A stretch of 64,000 nt of DNA, taken from positions 242,787-306,786 of the forward strand of contig ML986599.1 in assembly GCA_010094045.1 (NCBI GenBank). Direction: 5' to 3'. Below are positions 23,245-33,869 of the stretch, piece by piece (position 1 is the first letter of the stretch; each line of letters starts with the position of its first letter). The position numbers were made by a program, and so were the translations under genes. A model generated the notes under the pieces. That model saw only the letters and a program-made list of their open reading frames with translations. It was not told where the DNA came from and searched no databases. The DNA is from Lojkania enalia. Its lineage: Eukaryota > Ascomycota > Dothideomycetes > Pleosporales.

Positions 23245-25076
23245 TCAGATGCAGAAGTTATGGAGCCGGACATTGCCCACCTCGCTGTCGCTCAGGCGGA
23301 GAGTCTTCAGTGGCGTTTTGTTTACACATCCATCTCTAGTGCCAGACCTTCCTTGGTTTTCCTCTTCCACAACCCGCTTCAGCGCTCCAAGCAGATTTTG
23401 CAGCTCGCAAGGTTCGTCGACGGTATATTTAGCCAGTGCAAGCATTGGAAGCCGGCGAAGTGTGCGACCAGATAGTCCCTCAGCCTTTCGCGCAAGCGTT
23501 CGGAGTTCTCTGGGTATAGTCATGGGCGCAAAAGAGAGATGAACAGCGACATAATCCAAATCAGGAATGTATTTCAATTGTTCCAGGCTAGGAGGGATGA
23601 TCCCAGAACTTGGAGGCGGCAAGAGCGACGGCATACGCGGAGACGAATTGCTGGAGAGCGTCGGCGAGGATCCTCCCAGAAGTTCCTCATCGACTTCGTC
23701 AACGCCTGCATCTGACATGGGCAGAACCCGGTCCATTAGCATGCTATCAAAGCACACAAGGTGGTTCTTGATGAACTCATTGATGACAGACCGAAAAATC
23801 TCGTATGCGCATTCGACGTTCGGAGAGTCAATATACTGCTTGATACCGCATCGGTCAATGAATGCTGTATCCATGATCTCCTTTAGGTTACTAGTGCAGA
23901 GGAAAATGACGTTCGGGCGCTTTCGAAGCCTATCAAGGCCCTGGAGGAGTTCGTTTGTAGACTGTTCACCAGCGTTCGTTAGCCAGCTCGAAAGAGGTAC
24001 ACAGATCCGGTATAAAGTCGGTAGGCTTGGGAATTTTTTTTTTTTTTCTGTTTTCTTCCCGCAAGATGTTCTAGGCTATTAGGGATAGACATTGGCCAAT
24101 GGGGTCCTTGGGCAAGCACAATCTCCAGAACCACGTTCCTCTTGAACTCACCCGGATAGCGTCGCCGCACTCGTTTGCTTGGGTAGCCTTTTCACGGGAT
24201 CCTGCCAAGGTCTCAACCTCGTCGATGATTACAATCGTCAGGACGGAATCATCAGACGAAGTCGAGGATATGGTATCGAACAATCTTCCGACAAGCTTAC
24301 TGCTTTCTCCGAACCACTTACTAAGAAGCGTATGGGAATTGACTTCGATAAGCTTCGTCGCCGAGTATATATTGGTCGATCGAATGGACAGTTTCTGGGC
24401 AAGGGCTTGTGCTAATGTGGTCTTACCGGATCCCGGAGGGCCGTAGAGGAGAACGAGGTTCTGCCAGGAAATAATAGCCGGGTTGAGATGTGGCACTCTG
24501 GAAACTTTCAGCATGCGAATCAGAACGCGCAGCACTGATTCCGGGATGGCATCTTCGTATATCAAGCTCTCCCAGAGCCCATCCAAGGCTCTGTGAGGAA
24601 GCTTTGTGACATTGAGATGAATTTCATCTCCAGGCTGTGTAGCTGAGAAATCATCGTCCTCGCCTTGGAAGAGGGAATACACTTCAACGTCTAGGTCGTT
24701 ATCTACTAACGAATAGTACGTATCTTTCGCGCCAATTGCCGACTGATCTGCAACCGTGAGAGATCGAATGAGGCAATGGCATGACAATGTTTCTAGATCC
24801 ATACCATATGTGAGCAGTCGACGACAGTTGCGGCTGAGCGTAGAATAGCACGCGGGGATCAGGGAGAAACCCACGAGTATCCAAACGCTGTCCCACCTTT
24901 AGTTGCATGAAGTTGTCAGTCAGCCAACTGCGAACCTCGCGAGCAATTTCGTCCGTACGAACAAAAGGGAGGTCGTCAGTATTATCATTCAGCTCAACTT
25001 CGACGATGAGACACGGCTTCTTCTTAGATGTTCGCACAGTAGGCGGTAAAACAGCGAAATTCTCCCCGGCTGCCAT
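23245..25076 (-). CDS. PCH2: Pachytene checkpoint protein 2 / TRIP13-like AAA+ ATPase
   Basis: An AAA+ remodeller that acts on HORMA-domain proteins in meiosis and the spindle checkpoint. Three exons on the minus strand, 25076-24875, 24792-24152 and 23961-23245, give 519 residues with frame preserved. The AAA domain has Walker A (LLYGPPGSGKTTLAQALAQK), the pore-region LIEVNSHTLLSKWFGESSKL, Walker B (IVIIDEVETLAGSRE) and then NELLQGLDRLRKRPNVIFLCTSNL and DTAFIDRCGIKQYIDSP. The C-terminal lid has KAEGLSGRTLRRLPMLA. A Ser/Pro-rich insertion lies between the AAA core and the lid. The first splice joint (...RLDT/QTLSCH...) is the least certain; the second intron is long for this genome (190 nt) and contains a run of 13 A on the coding strand. 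Confidence 0.9.
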
Positions 25077-25395
25077 GGTTTTCGACCAGAAGCAGAACTG
25101 AGTCAGTGAATGATCATAGAGCGAGGCTCACAAATCCCGAGACGATGAGGATCTGGTTTTGCCGTTTTTTGGGTCTGTTTTTGGTTCTCGTGGTTTGTAG
25201 TCTCAGTAGTCAATTAAGGTTGACTGTTGCGGATGCACGGACTTCCGCGTCTAAGCCAACCTAATCCATATTCGGCGGTCTTCATGACATCGAGCTGCAG
25301 AGCCGCGGCGACAGCTCATTCCGCTCCATGAACGTTGCACGTATTCTTCCCAACGCATATATACGGAGGCGGCCCACCGCCAACATTCTTCGGAC
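25077..25395. promoter_or_regulatory. Divergent promoter region between PCH2 and CSC1
   Basis: 319 bp between the two start codons, transcribed outward in both directions. No recognisable factor site was found. Confidence 0.5.
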
Positions 25396-28141
25396 ATGAA
25401 GGGTGTCAACTATACATGCAAAGCCGGCCAGAGGGATCTCTGGGGCAACGCCGGCCCTAGAGACATCTGGATACAGCTCTCCATCTCTGGCGCCCTAGGT
25501 CTCGGAGCGTTCCTGACCTTCTGCGTGCGTCGCATTACTCTAGGCGGCCCCGGATATGTTGTTAACTGAACAGTAGTTTCTGCGACCGCGATGGAAAGGC
25601 CTGTATGCGGCCCGCAAGAAACAGAGCGACCGCGCTACAGCCCTTCCCGACCTACCCGATAGCTTCTTGGGTTGGATGCTACCGCTATGGAGAATCTCTG
25701 ACGAGCAAGTATTGGCTTCAGCTGGCCTGGATGCATATGTGGTATGACAGTGCCGGTCTTATTCCCACCGTCTCCATACTTGTGTGTTACTGACTCTGTA
25801 TGAAGTATTTAGCTTTCTTCAAGATGGCAAAGAAGTTCCTCCTAGTCACGCTATTCTTCGCCCTAGCGGTCATCAAACCGGTTCACGATACGCATAAAGA
25901 ACCCAACTCCTCGACACAAAAATCTACTTCTCTCGGCGACTTGGAGCGTCGTGAGACTGTTTCGGATTGGACAATTCAATTTCGGACGCTGGCGGACACC
26001 GATTACTATACAGACTATCTGTGGATGTATCTTGCTTTTGCCTATCTGTTCACTTGGCTAATAATGTATCTTATTGTTTCGGAGACGCGGAGGATTATTG
26101 AGGTGCGGCAAGAGTATCTAGGGAGTCAAACCACCATCACGGACCGCACCATTAGGCTGTCAGGTATACCACCGGAACTGAGGTCTGAGGAGAAGATCAA
26201 GGAATTTATTGAGGAGCTAGAAATAGGAAAAGTTGAAAGCGTAACTCTTTGCAAGAACTGGAGGGAATTGGACGATCGAGTTACAGAAAGAAGCCAAGTA
26301 TTACGAAAACTCGAGGAAGCCTGGACAGTTTATCTAGGCAAACGGAGGGTCGAGCGGAGCCTTGAGACCCTACCGATAGTTCAACCTCACCCACCAGGGC
26401 CCGAAGCCGATGAAGTTGATGACCATAACGAGAGTAGTCGTCTTTTAAATGACACGCACGATGACCCCGACGTTGGCGTCCCCTATACCCGCGAGCGGCC
26501 CTTAGCTAAGATCTGGTACGGCCGCTTCAAGCTAAGATACAGGAACGTTGACGCGATCAACTACTACGAGGAAAAGCTGCGAAAGTTGGATGAGAATATC
26601 AAAGTCTTGCGCAAGAAGGATTTTGAACCGACTCCACTAGCATTTGTCACTATGGATAGTGTCGCAAGCGCTCAAATGGCCATACAGGCCGTTCTAGACT
26701 CTTCGCCGTTGCAACTGCTCGCAAATAGCAGCCCTGCGCCATCCGATGTTGTGTGGTCCAACACTTATATTTCTCGGTCGAAGAGAATGATTCGGGCATG
26801 GTCTATCACTATTCTAATCGGCCTCCTCAGCGTTTTCTGGACGGTCATCCTTGTTCCGATCGCTGGCGCCCTCAATACATGTTCTATTCACGAATTATTC
26901 CCGGAATTAGCTAACGCGCTGGACAAACATAAGTTCTTACAATCTTTGGTGAACACTCAATTGCCTACATTGGCTGTAACTCTCCTCAATGTAGTCGTGC
27001 CATACTTCTATGACTGTAAGTTGAATTACATACCCTTCACGTGGGTAGCACTAAACATCACGCAGGGCTCGCAAATCTCCAGGGGATGATCTCGCAGGGC
27101 GACGTCGAGCTTTCTGTGATCTCAAAGAATTTCTTTTTCACTTTCTTCAACTTTTTCGTCGTTTTCACGATTTTGGGAACGGCCTCTGGCTTCCTCGACC
27201 TCTTGGAACGCTTTGGAAAGCAACTTTCAAGCACGACAAGTATCGCATATGCTCTTGCTGAGTCCTTGGGAAGGCTGATATCTTTCTATATCAATTTCAT
27301 CATCTTGCAGGGCCTTGGCCTCTTCCCGCTCCGGCTTATGGAATTTGGGGCTCTTACATTGTACCCGATCAATCTGATTGGAGCTAAAACTCCTCGAGGT
27401 TAGTGTAGAAATCTTTATTATTTCGAAGTGCTAATTCGATTGCTAGACTATGTGGAGTTGGTGCAACCCCCGGTCTTCAGCTACGGTTTCTTTTTGCCCC
27501 AGACTATTCTGATATTTATCATCTGCATAGTTTACAGCGTCCTGCAAGATTCTTGGAAGGTCCTACTTGCCGGTCTTGCCTATTTCATGATAGGCCATTT
27601 CGTCCACAAGTACCAGTTGCTCTATGCGATGGAACATCGACAGCATTCCACCGGGCGAGGTTGGATGATGATGTGCGACCGAGTCATCGTTGGCGTCGTG
27701 CTTTTCCAGCTTACCACCGCCGGGCAATTAGCCCTGTTAAAAGCATTTAGGCGGGCTGTGCTAATCGCTCCGCTTACCATAGGCACCTTATGGTTTGGCT
27801 ATGTATATGGCCGGACTTATCGGCCCCTAATGAAGTTTATTGCCCTGCGGAGTCTGAGGCGAGCTGAACATTCTGACCTTGGACGAGCCATTCAAGAAGA
27901 GGGATTTTCTACAGGACGTCAAGAATGGGTTCAAAGAGGAAGGCAAACCTTAGATGAGGCTCGAGAACGGGGTTTGCGGTTTGAGAACCCTAGTTTAGTC
28001 ATGCCGTAAGTACATTTACTTTATCATCCTCCTTCATTGCTGACCTGGGATAGTCTCGATGACGTCTGGATTGTCGATAAGCGTGCGCGCTCTGAGAATG
28101 GGTCTACTGAACCTAGTGCGGATGGCGAGTGCGAACCATAG
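25396..28141 (+). CDS. CSC1/OSCA-type calcium-permeable stress-gated channel (DUF221 family)
   Basis: A multi-pass membrane protein of the OSCA/TMEM63 family (yeast Csc1, Rsn1, Phm7), a mechanically or osmotically gated cation channel. Six exons, 25396-25524, 25577-25741, 25806-27015, 27066-27398, 27447-28005 and 28054-28141, encode 827 residues. The N-terminal membrane region includes RPRWKGLYAARK and SFLGWMLPLWRISDEQVLASAGLDAYV. It is followed by the cytosolic RRM-like domain (ITDRTIRLSGIPPELR ... PLAFVTMDSVASAQMA) and then the 7-TM pore region (ISQGDVELSVISKNFFFTFFNFF; LMEFGALTLYPINLIGAKTPR; PPVFSYGFFLPQTILIFIIC). The acidic/basic tail is short. The first two introns end at AGs chosen to keep FLRPRWK and AYVYLAFFKMA intact. 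It may sit in the plasma membrane or vacuole. Confidence 0.92.
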
Positions 28142-28699
28142 ATGTTGCTCCTGCTTAATTCGAAATATGAACTTTTTCTTTTTATTTACCTCTCCTTAGG
28201 TGGTTCTTTCTTGTATATTTGTATTATTTCCTGTTTTGGTGCGCTTGATACCCTGTAACTAAAATGAAATGTATTCCATAATTTAACATGAGTCTTCACA
28301 ACCCCTACGTCCAACCACGTCGACACCATACATTCCTTTGCAATATCAGTTCTACACCGATCCTCGACCGATAGTATTGGCTTTTGCGGCGCCTTCAAAA
28401 TTCCTAGCTTTTCATAATTACCCCATAATCCTTGCGCGTCGTATCGCTTCCGGTCATTTGGAGTTCCTAGGTTTCTTCCGTTATAGCTTAACAGTCGAAT
28501 CATCGCATCACTGCACCCCAGTAGGGGTGCTTTAAAGACGTCTTCCCAGATATACCTCTCGCGAGGAGTAGCAAAAACACAGTCTACGCCAGCACTTTCA
28601 TTGCTCGATCTCGACCTTTTAGTAGTTCCCCCATACTTCGAGTCGCCAAACGAACGCTCCGCCTATCTAGGCCCGCCAACCTCCCCTGCTATTGAACGA
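28142..28699. other. Intergenic region with a 7-bp hairpin
   Basis: Contains the 3' end of the channel gene and the promoter of the F-box gene. A perfect inverted repeat GCACCCC-AGTA-GGGGTGC lies at 28513-28530, followed by TTTAAAG. No gene is visible. Confidence 0.5.
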
Positions 28700-31600
28700 A
28701 TGTCTCACTCTTCCGAACCACTGACGAACACCCAAATGGGCGCAAGGGTACCGGACGGCCCCGAAGCTGACCCAAACGAAGAGACTGCTGGGACAACTTT
28801 ACAGTTTGGCAACCATGGTGTTACGTCTCCCGCTTCAACTAAGCGTTCAGAAGTTTTACGACATGTCCTTCCCCGTCCACATAGAGGGCATACAATTGCT
28901 GGGCGCAAATCATCTCCTCGGGTCACAAAACTGGAGCATACGAAAAACACACTGCCATCTCTTACGCAGTCAAGGCCCCGTGTCGCCTTTCATAGAGCTA
29001 TAACATCCTTCTTTCACAATAGCCCTATAAGGGAGACGCCGGATGCTGTTCACCAACGGTCAAGCTCAAGCCGTTCGAGTTTACAGTCAAGAGCTGAGTC
29101 ATTGCGAGGCTCAGTGCCTAGCCTGGACGTTGTTTCTCCAGGGACATTCCTTTTTAGCGGTCCGAGTCTGCGATCGGCGCAGTCTGGCTCAGTTAGCAAC
29201 GGTACCTCAAGATTACCAAGCTTAACAGGAAATGGCAGTGAGGCTCAATCACTACGACGCGTGCAGTCGGCATCGTTTTCGAGTGAAAGCGCCAGCCTAC
29301 TTGAGGATTCTATTCTGGAGCCTTACGTAGAGCGTGGTATTTCGCGGAGTATGTATGATATACTACTGGGGATGCATACGCCCTCTGAGGAGCTGACTAG
29401 CCCTATACTCAATGACTTTAATAAGGGTTGTCATGCTTCTTCCGGTCATGGCTCGCTCCCGCACAGCTCTAATGGTTCCTGTCTAACTAATGTGGTGGCA
29501 ACCCTCTTGCTACCATACCTAGATCGTTCGAGTTGGAAAGCACTACGGTTGACATGTCGTTCGTGGCATTTAGCACTTGGACCCTCTTCCCTACCCAAAT
29601 ACTCCCAATCGCACAGCATTCCTACCGAGATTTTACAGAACATCTACACCTATCTTGGGCCTCAAGACTTTGATGCTGCCCGTCACACGTGTCGAACATG
29701 GATGCGAGCGAGCTTGAACAAACCCTTATTAATCAGTATGCTGAAGCGAGGAGGTTGGTGGAGCAGTGTTGAGCAGGACTTTGGCAAGAGAAGTAACGTC
29801 GTGGACCAAGCTGGCCTTAGGGCGCACTCGAGCGACGAATGGTTCCTTAGTCGGCGGATCTCAAGAGAATGTTCCTTATCGGCTTTATGGTTTAGTAATG
29901 GATTAAGCACCGCTAGGGACAGGACCCCTATCCCTGAAATAGCTTGGACTGATTTTGCTGAGCTGGCTGACGGTTATCATGGTACAGAAGGTCGGCATAG
30001 TGCAGGACTAGTCTTCAACGCAAGCATATGCGGGCAATTATTGTTGGTTGCAAGACACACTCTAATATACGTGTACAATCTTCGAAGCCATAGCTTGCAG
30101 CCTCTTACCAGCATTCCCTGTCCAAGGCGGGTTCTTGCCATGAGCATGGATGTCACAGCGGGCAGGAATGCCGTTGCAGCTCTACTAGAGGGCAGAATGG
30201 GCATGGTGTGCGAACTCCGCTTTAGCAACAACGCAGGGGATGAGGGCCTTGTTGAAGTGCATGTCCAAAGCGATGGCCATCCGAGGCTAGCAGCGAGGAC
30301 ACCCACAGGAACAAGTCATGGAAGTGAAATAGGAGAGACCATAGATATTGCGAATCGTCACTCTTTAAGGAAACGAGCGAGTCGAACCAATGGCGGCTCT
30401 CGAGGCTCTAATCGACGGACTTCGGACGTGCATGCATCAGCCAATTTCAATTCCGTCGATGTCCAGGCAAACTATGATTATTTTACTCTAAACAATACCG
30501 ACGATCACTGCTCACATATGCGCAATTGGATCAATCACACGTGGAATTTGAGTCTTCGAGCAGCACCAGCTACCGTTCAATCCTTTCTTGCTTCTAATGC
30601 CACATCAAGTCGCGGGTGGAATATTCCAATTGAATCGGGTACATCAACCTTTTATCGCCATCTATGTCATGAGGATGATCCCCCACGGAGTGTTGCAATT
30701 TGCCCACAACGCAGATGTGTTGCATTTGGCTGTGCTGCAGGGATAGAGTTACATTGGATTGATGCATTGACCGGAACAAGCTTGACTCGATGGTTTCCGC
30801 TCACTGCTCCATCGGACTATCTGTACTTTTTACCCCCTCGTCCAGGCATTGAATCTGCCAAAAAGCTCCGGTTGATCTCAAGTGCAGCACATCCAGATGA
30901 TCGCCCCGCTATAGCTAGGAAATTCTTCTCGGGTCGGCCAACTGTAAGCTCCCTATGGTCTACGATTGCGTATGAGAGCCGTAATATTCGTCCTGAGTTG
31001 CCAGGCTGTGATCATTATCGTGCCACTCCTCTCAGCGATGGTCATCATATACTCTTCCTCGATCCTCCCACGGACAGGCTCTTTATGGGCTGTGACGCGC
31101 CTCTCGGTGGCCCGAACAAGCTCCTCCGAAAGATCCTTTTTGTGCCCCCGGAAGGGGGTCAAACACCACGTTTATATGCCGGCGCTGCTGATTTGGCATC
31201 AGGTGCGCGAGTAGCCGTCGCTTTCGGCGATACTATTATGCTTTATAGTGTTCCACCTGACGTGGTCACTCTTTCAAGATTGGAGCAAAAGCCAGCGACA
31301 TGGGACATCTATAATATGCCACCGTTTTCTTCTGAGGGGCGAGCAAAGGATCACTGGCTCAATTGGTTGGACGATTCCTATACACCTCACGGTATTACCC
31401 GCAAGAATATATGGCCCATCGCCGTTCGGGGGACGCAAATTGGCGTGCTACGCAATGTCTGCGAGTTAGCGGTCTTCACGCAACCAGACATCACCGTGTG
31501 GGCATTCACACTCGATGCACAGGCAACGACATGGCAAGTGCGAAGTCGCGTCAAACCGACTAAACGTTCGAGAAGGTTTATTAATCGGAGCGGTCTTATC

Positions 31601-31888
31601 TATGATTCGCACTCTCTTGATGAAGTGGGGGATGTCATCACGACTGATGCCGAGGAGTTGCCTTCACCATACGGTGAGACCTCGGGTACGGATGTGGATA
31701 TGGACGACAACGAAGGTCCGGCGGGCTTTGATGGTACAGTGTCGTTGTCGGCCGACCTTCTCACGCGTATCCCTAAGGCCCTGGCTACGGAGAACGATGA
31801 ATGGGTTCACACGATCGATGTGAGGGGCTGTAACGCTTGGTATGACTTGAATGGAGATGTCATAATGTTCAATCACCTCGAAGAGTAG
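28700..31888 (+). CDS. F-box protein with a probable beta-propeller-like C-terminal region
   Basis: An uninterrupted gene of 1062 residues, starting at the first in-frame ATG (28700). The first 260 residues are Ser-rich and disordered. Two F-box-like helices follow: VVATLLLPYLDRSSWKALRL (about 263-292) and IPTEILQNIYTYLGPQDFDA (about 305-340), each with the buried Leu/Pro/Trp pattern of the motif. The rest has repeated beta-rich, WD-like segments (SAGLVFNASICGQLLLVARH; RSVAICPQRRCVAFGCAAGI; GARVAVAFGDTIMLYSVPP). An F-box normally tethers substrates to the SCF (Skp1-cullin) ubiquitin ligase; the target here is unknown. No introns were found, unusual beside its neighbours. Confidence 0.8.
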   Translation: MSHSSEPLTNTQMGARVPDGPEADPNEETAGTTLQFGNHGVTSPASTKRSEVLRHVLPRPHRGHTIAGRKSSPRVTKLEHTKNTLPSLTQSRPRVAFHRAITSFFHNSPIRETPDAVHQRSSSSRSSLQSRAESLRGSVPSLDVVSPGTFLFSGPSLRSAQSGSVSNGTSRLPSLTGNGSEAQSLRRVQSASFSSESASLLEDSILEPYVERGISRSMYDILLGMHTPSEELTSPILNDFNKGCHASSGHGSLPHSSNGSCLTNVVATLLLPYLDRSSWKALRLTCRSWHLALGPSSLPKYSQSHSIPTEILQNIYTYLGPQDFDAARHTCRTWMRASLNKPLLISMLKRGGWWSSVEQDFGKRSNVVDQAGLRAHSSDEWFLSRRISRECSLSALWFSNGLSTARDRTPIPEIAWTDFAELADGYHGTEGRHSAGLVFNASICGQLLLVARHTLIYVYNLRSHSLQPLTSIPCPRRVLAMSMDVTAGRNAVAALLEGRMGMVCELRFSNNAGDEGLVEVHVQSDGHPRLAARTPTGTSHGSEIGETIDIANRHSLRKRASRTNGGSRGSNRRTSDVHASANFNSVDVQANYDYFTLNNTDDHCSHMRNWINHTWNLSLRAAPATVQSFLASNATSSRGWNIPIESGTSTFYRHLCHEDDPPRSVAICPQRRCVAFGCAAGIELHWIDALTGTSLTRWFPLTAPSDYLYFLPPRPGIESAKKLRLISSAAHPDDRPAIARKFFSGRPTVSSLWSTIAYESRNIRPELPGCDHYRATPLSDGHHILFLDPPTDRLFMGCDAPLGGPNKLLRKILFVPPEGGQTPRLYAGAADLASGARVAVAFGDTIMLYSVPPDVVTLSRLEQKPATWDIYNMPPFSSEGRAKDHWLNWLDDSYTPHGITRKNIWPIAVRGTQIGVLRNVCELAVFTQPDITVWAFTLDAQATTWQVRSRVKPTKRSRRFINRSGLIYDSHSLDEVGDVITTDAEELPSPYGETSGTDVDMDDNEGPAGFDGTVSLSADLLTRIPKALATENDEWVHTIDVRGCNAWYDLNGDVIMFNHLEE

Positions 31889-32473
31889 CTAGGTCGTTGA
31901 TGTGGTTGTGGAGACGATGCTGTCCTGTATGCCTTATATTATTCTTATTGCTGTTAAGTTGTTGGATTGTTTCCATTCATATTGGATTCCGAAGAACATT
32001 CGCGACGTAGTTTTGAATTTAATTCCTTTCAATACCTAGTAATGTTCCTTCTGTGTTATACCCTTCCGCTGTTTCTGTTTTCTATCTATCCATTGAAATG
32101 GTAACATCCGAAAAAAAGCTCCTTACTCAGATTAGGACGAAGCAATTGTAATAGCATCGCACCCTAAAAACGTTTTCATCGTTGTCCGTGACCTTAGTGC
32201 AGCAGTGAAGGTTTGTATCACAAACAAAAAGGCCGACCTTCTTGCTGCTAAAGCATGAAGGCTTATATAGGTGATATTTCCGGCTGACAGTTTGAATCCA
32301 TCTATTTGACGCGATATCACGTGCATGATGCAACCGCCAAGAACGCACGGATCTGGCCGTTTGAGCACTGCAAATGAACTTTCGAGCCCGGCCGTCACTT
32401 TGCAGCCCCCACCGCAACAATTACGCCGTAGCACTAGCAAGTCGAAGAACATAGCGACAGCAAGAGTCACGCA
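31889..32473. other. Intergenic region between F-box gene and THOC5
   Basis: 3' flank of the F-box gene and promoter of THOC5. No further gene or clear regulatory site is seen. Confidence 0.5.
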
Positions 32474-33257
32474 ATGGATTCGAGTCAGGCTAATGGTACG
32501 GCGGCTAACCCGACACTACCTGTCGACCTCGTGAACGTCGACATGTCAAGCTTTAACATTGGTGACTACATTAGGACCCCGAGCATTAAGAAGCTTTACG
32601 ACGAAAATCAGAAGCTCAAGAGGATGGTCACTGAGCTTGCTGAGTATCAAATCGCGAACCCCAAGGTCCTAAATCCGACGACCCGCACCGAAATCGATCA
32701 CGAGCAAAGGGTTGAACGTGAGATCGCCAAAAAGCAGAAGTACATCAGGGCACAGCTTGCTGTTGTCAAAGCTCTATTCAGGCAGGGGGCTATGGCGGTC
32801 CGGGAGGAAAAGGCGAAGACAGCTGAGAGTCGCAGCGTCAACGACCAGCTGATCTTGCAACTGCACAATCTCAACTACGAAGAGCAGTCCCAGGCTTCGG
32901 AGATTTCTGCGGCGCAGAACTACGAGTGAGTATAACGTTTTGCATTTGTCGCATTGTATTAATCTTGCCTATAGTCATAAGTACACTAAGCTTCTGCTCG
33001 TCCCAGTCGAAGACTTCCTCGAGGAGTTCCCCGAGCATCAAGGCGCTTCCGAACAGGATCTCATGAAGGCGCGCATTGATCATGAATACCAAATCCGCGT
33101 CAAGCTTGAGGAACAGCGCCAAGAGAAGCTCAAGCAGAAGCAGTTGCTCATTGCTGAGGTCAAGAAGGGCAAGGACGATCTGACGAAGCTCGACGGCATG
33201 TTGGAAACGTTCATTGAGGCGGCTGATCCAATTAAGAAGGCGCTTGCAACTGAATAG
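32474..33257 (+). CDS. THO complex subunit 5-like (Fms-interacting protein family), short fungal form
   Basis: Probably part of the THO/TREX complex, which couples transcription to mRNA export in the nucleus. Two exons, 32474-32925 and 32975-33257, joined through a 49-nt intron, encode 244 residues. The protein is mainly coiled coil. It opens with a short polar region and then IGDYIRTPSIKKLYDENQKLKRMV, continues with VKALFRQGAMAVREEKAKTA and NLNYEEQSQASEISAAQNY, then reads HKYTKLLLVPVEDFLEEFPEH. The NLxYExxH-like segment and the EFLxxxPE-like segment are the marks I used for the THOC5/FMIP family. It is far shorter than the animal protein, as usual in moulds. Confidence 0.75.
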
Positions 33258-33869
33258 GATTTCCTTACCCCGTGATTTCTGCAGAACATGTCTCAGAAAC
33301 GGTAGGCGTTATTGGCGGTCTACTGGCTTGTGATACCCCTTTTTCTTAGGATAGTACTGAATATTGTTCAAAATTCCGGCTCATGGGCGAACGAATTATT
33401 TCATGTCTACGAATTTTTGACTCTGCTGTTCACTATGTCCTCTATCTTGACGGATTACTGGCAAGCCCTTACAGTTCTTTTGCTAGTTTCAGGTCGTAAA
33501 GTTGAAGTTTATTAGGTTAATGCTAAGTATGCTCCTCTCCTGATGCTGCCAAAGACGTATGGCTCCTGGACTGCCTTTACAGAGGCTGGTTTTAAGTCTT
33601 CATATTTCAGTATGTCTCGTCTCGAATCACCGCCTACTGGTCGGACTGGATTAAATCTTGCCGCATACCTAGGTAGCAAGTAGATGTGACTCACAGAGAC
33701 TAGGTGGAGCACCGGGCACAGATTATTGGTGGGGTAGATCCATGTTGGATGGTGGGGGCCTGAGACTTGGCTCTCGCCTCGATACCATCTTTAATCGTCC
33801 GCATCTGCATTGTCGCTGACTTGCGCCCTAGGATTCATTCATTAACACCCTCTTTTCAGGAAGGCCACC
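33258..33869. other. Intergenic region between THOC5 and the SHPRH-like gene
   Basis: No gene is visible; the two genes point the same way. Confidence 0.5.
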
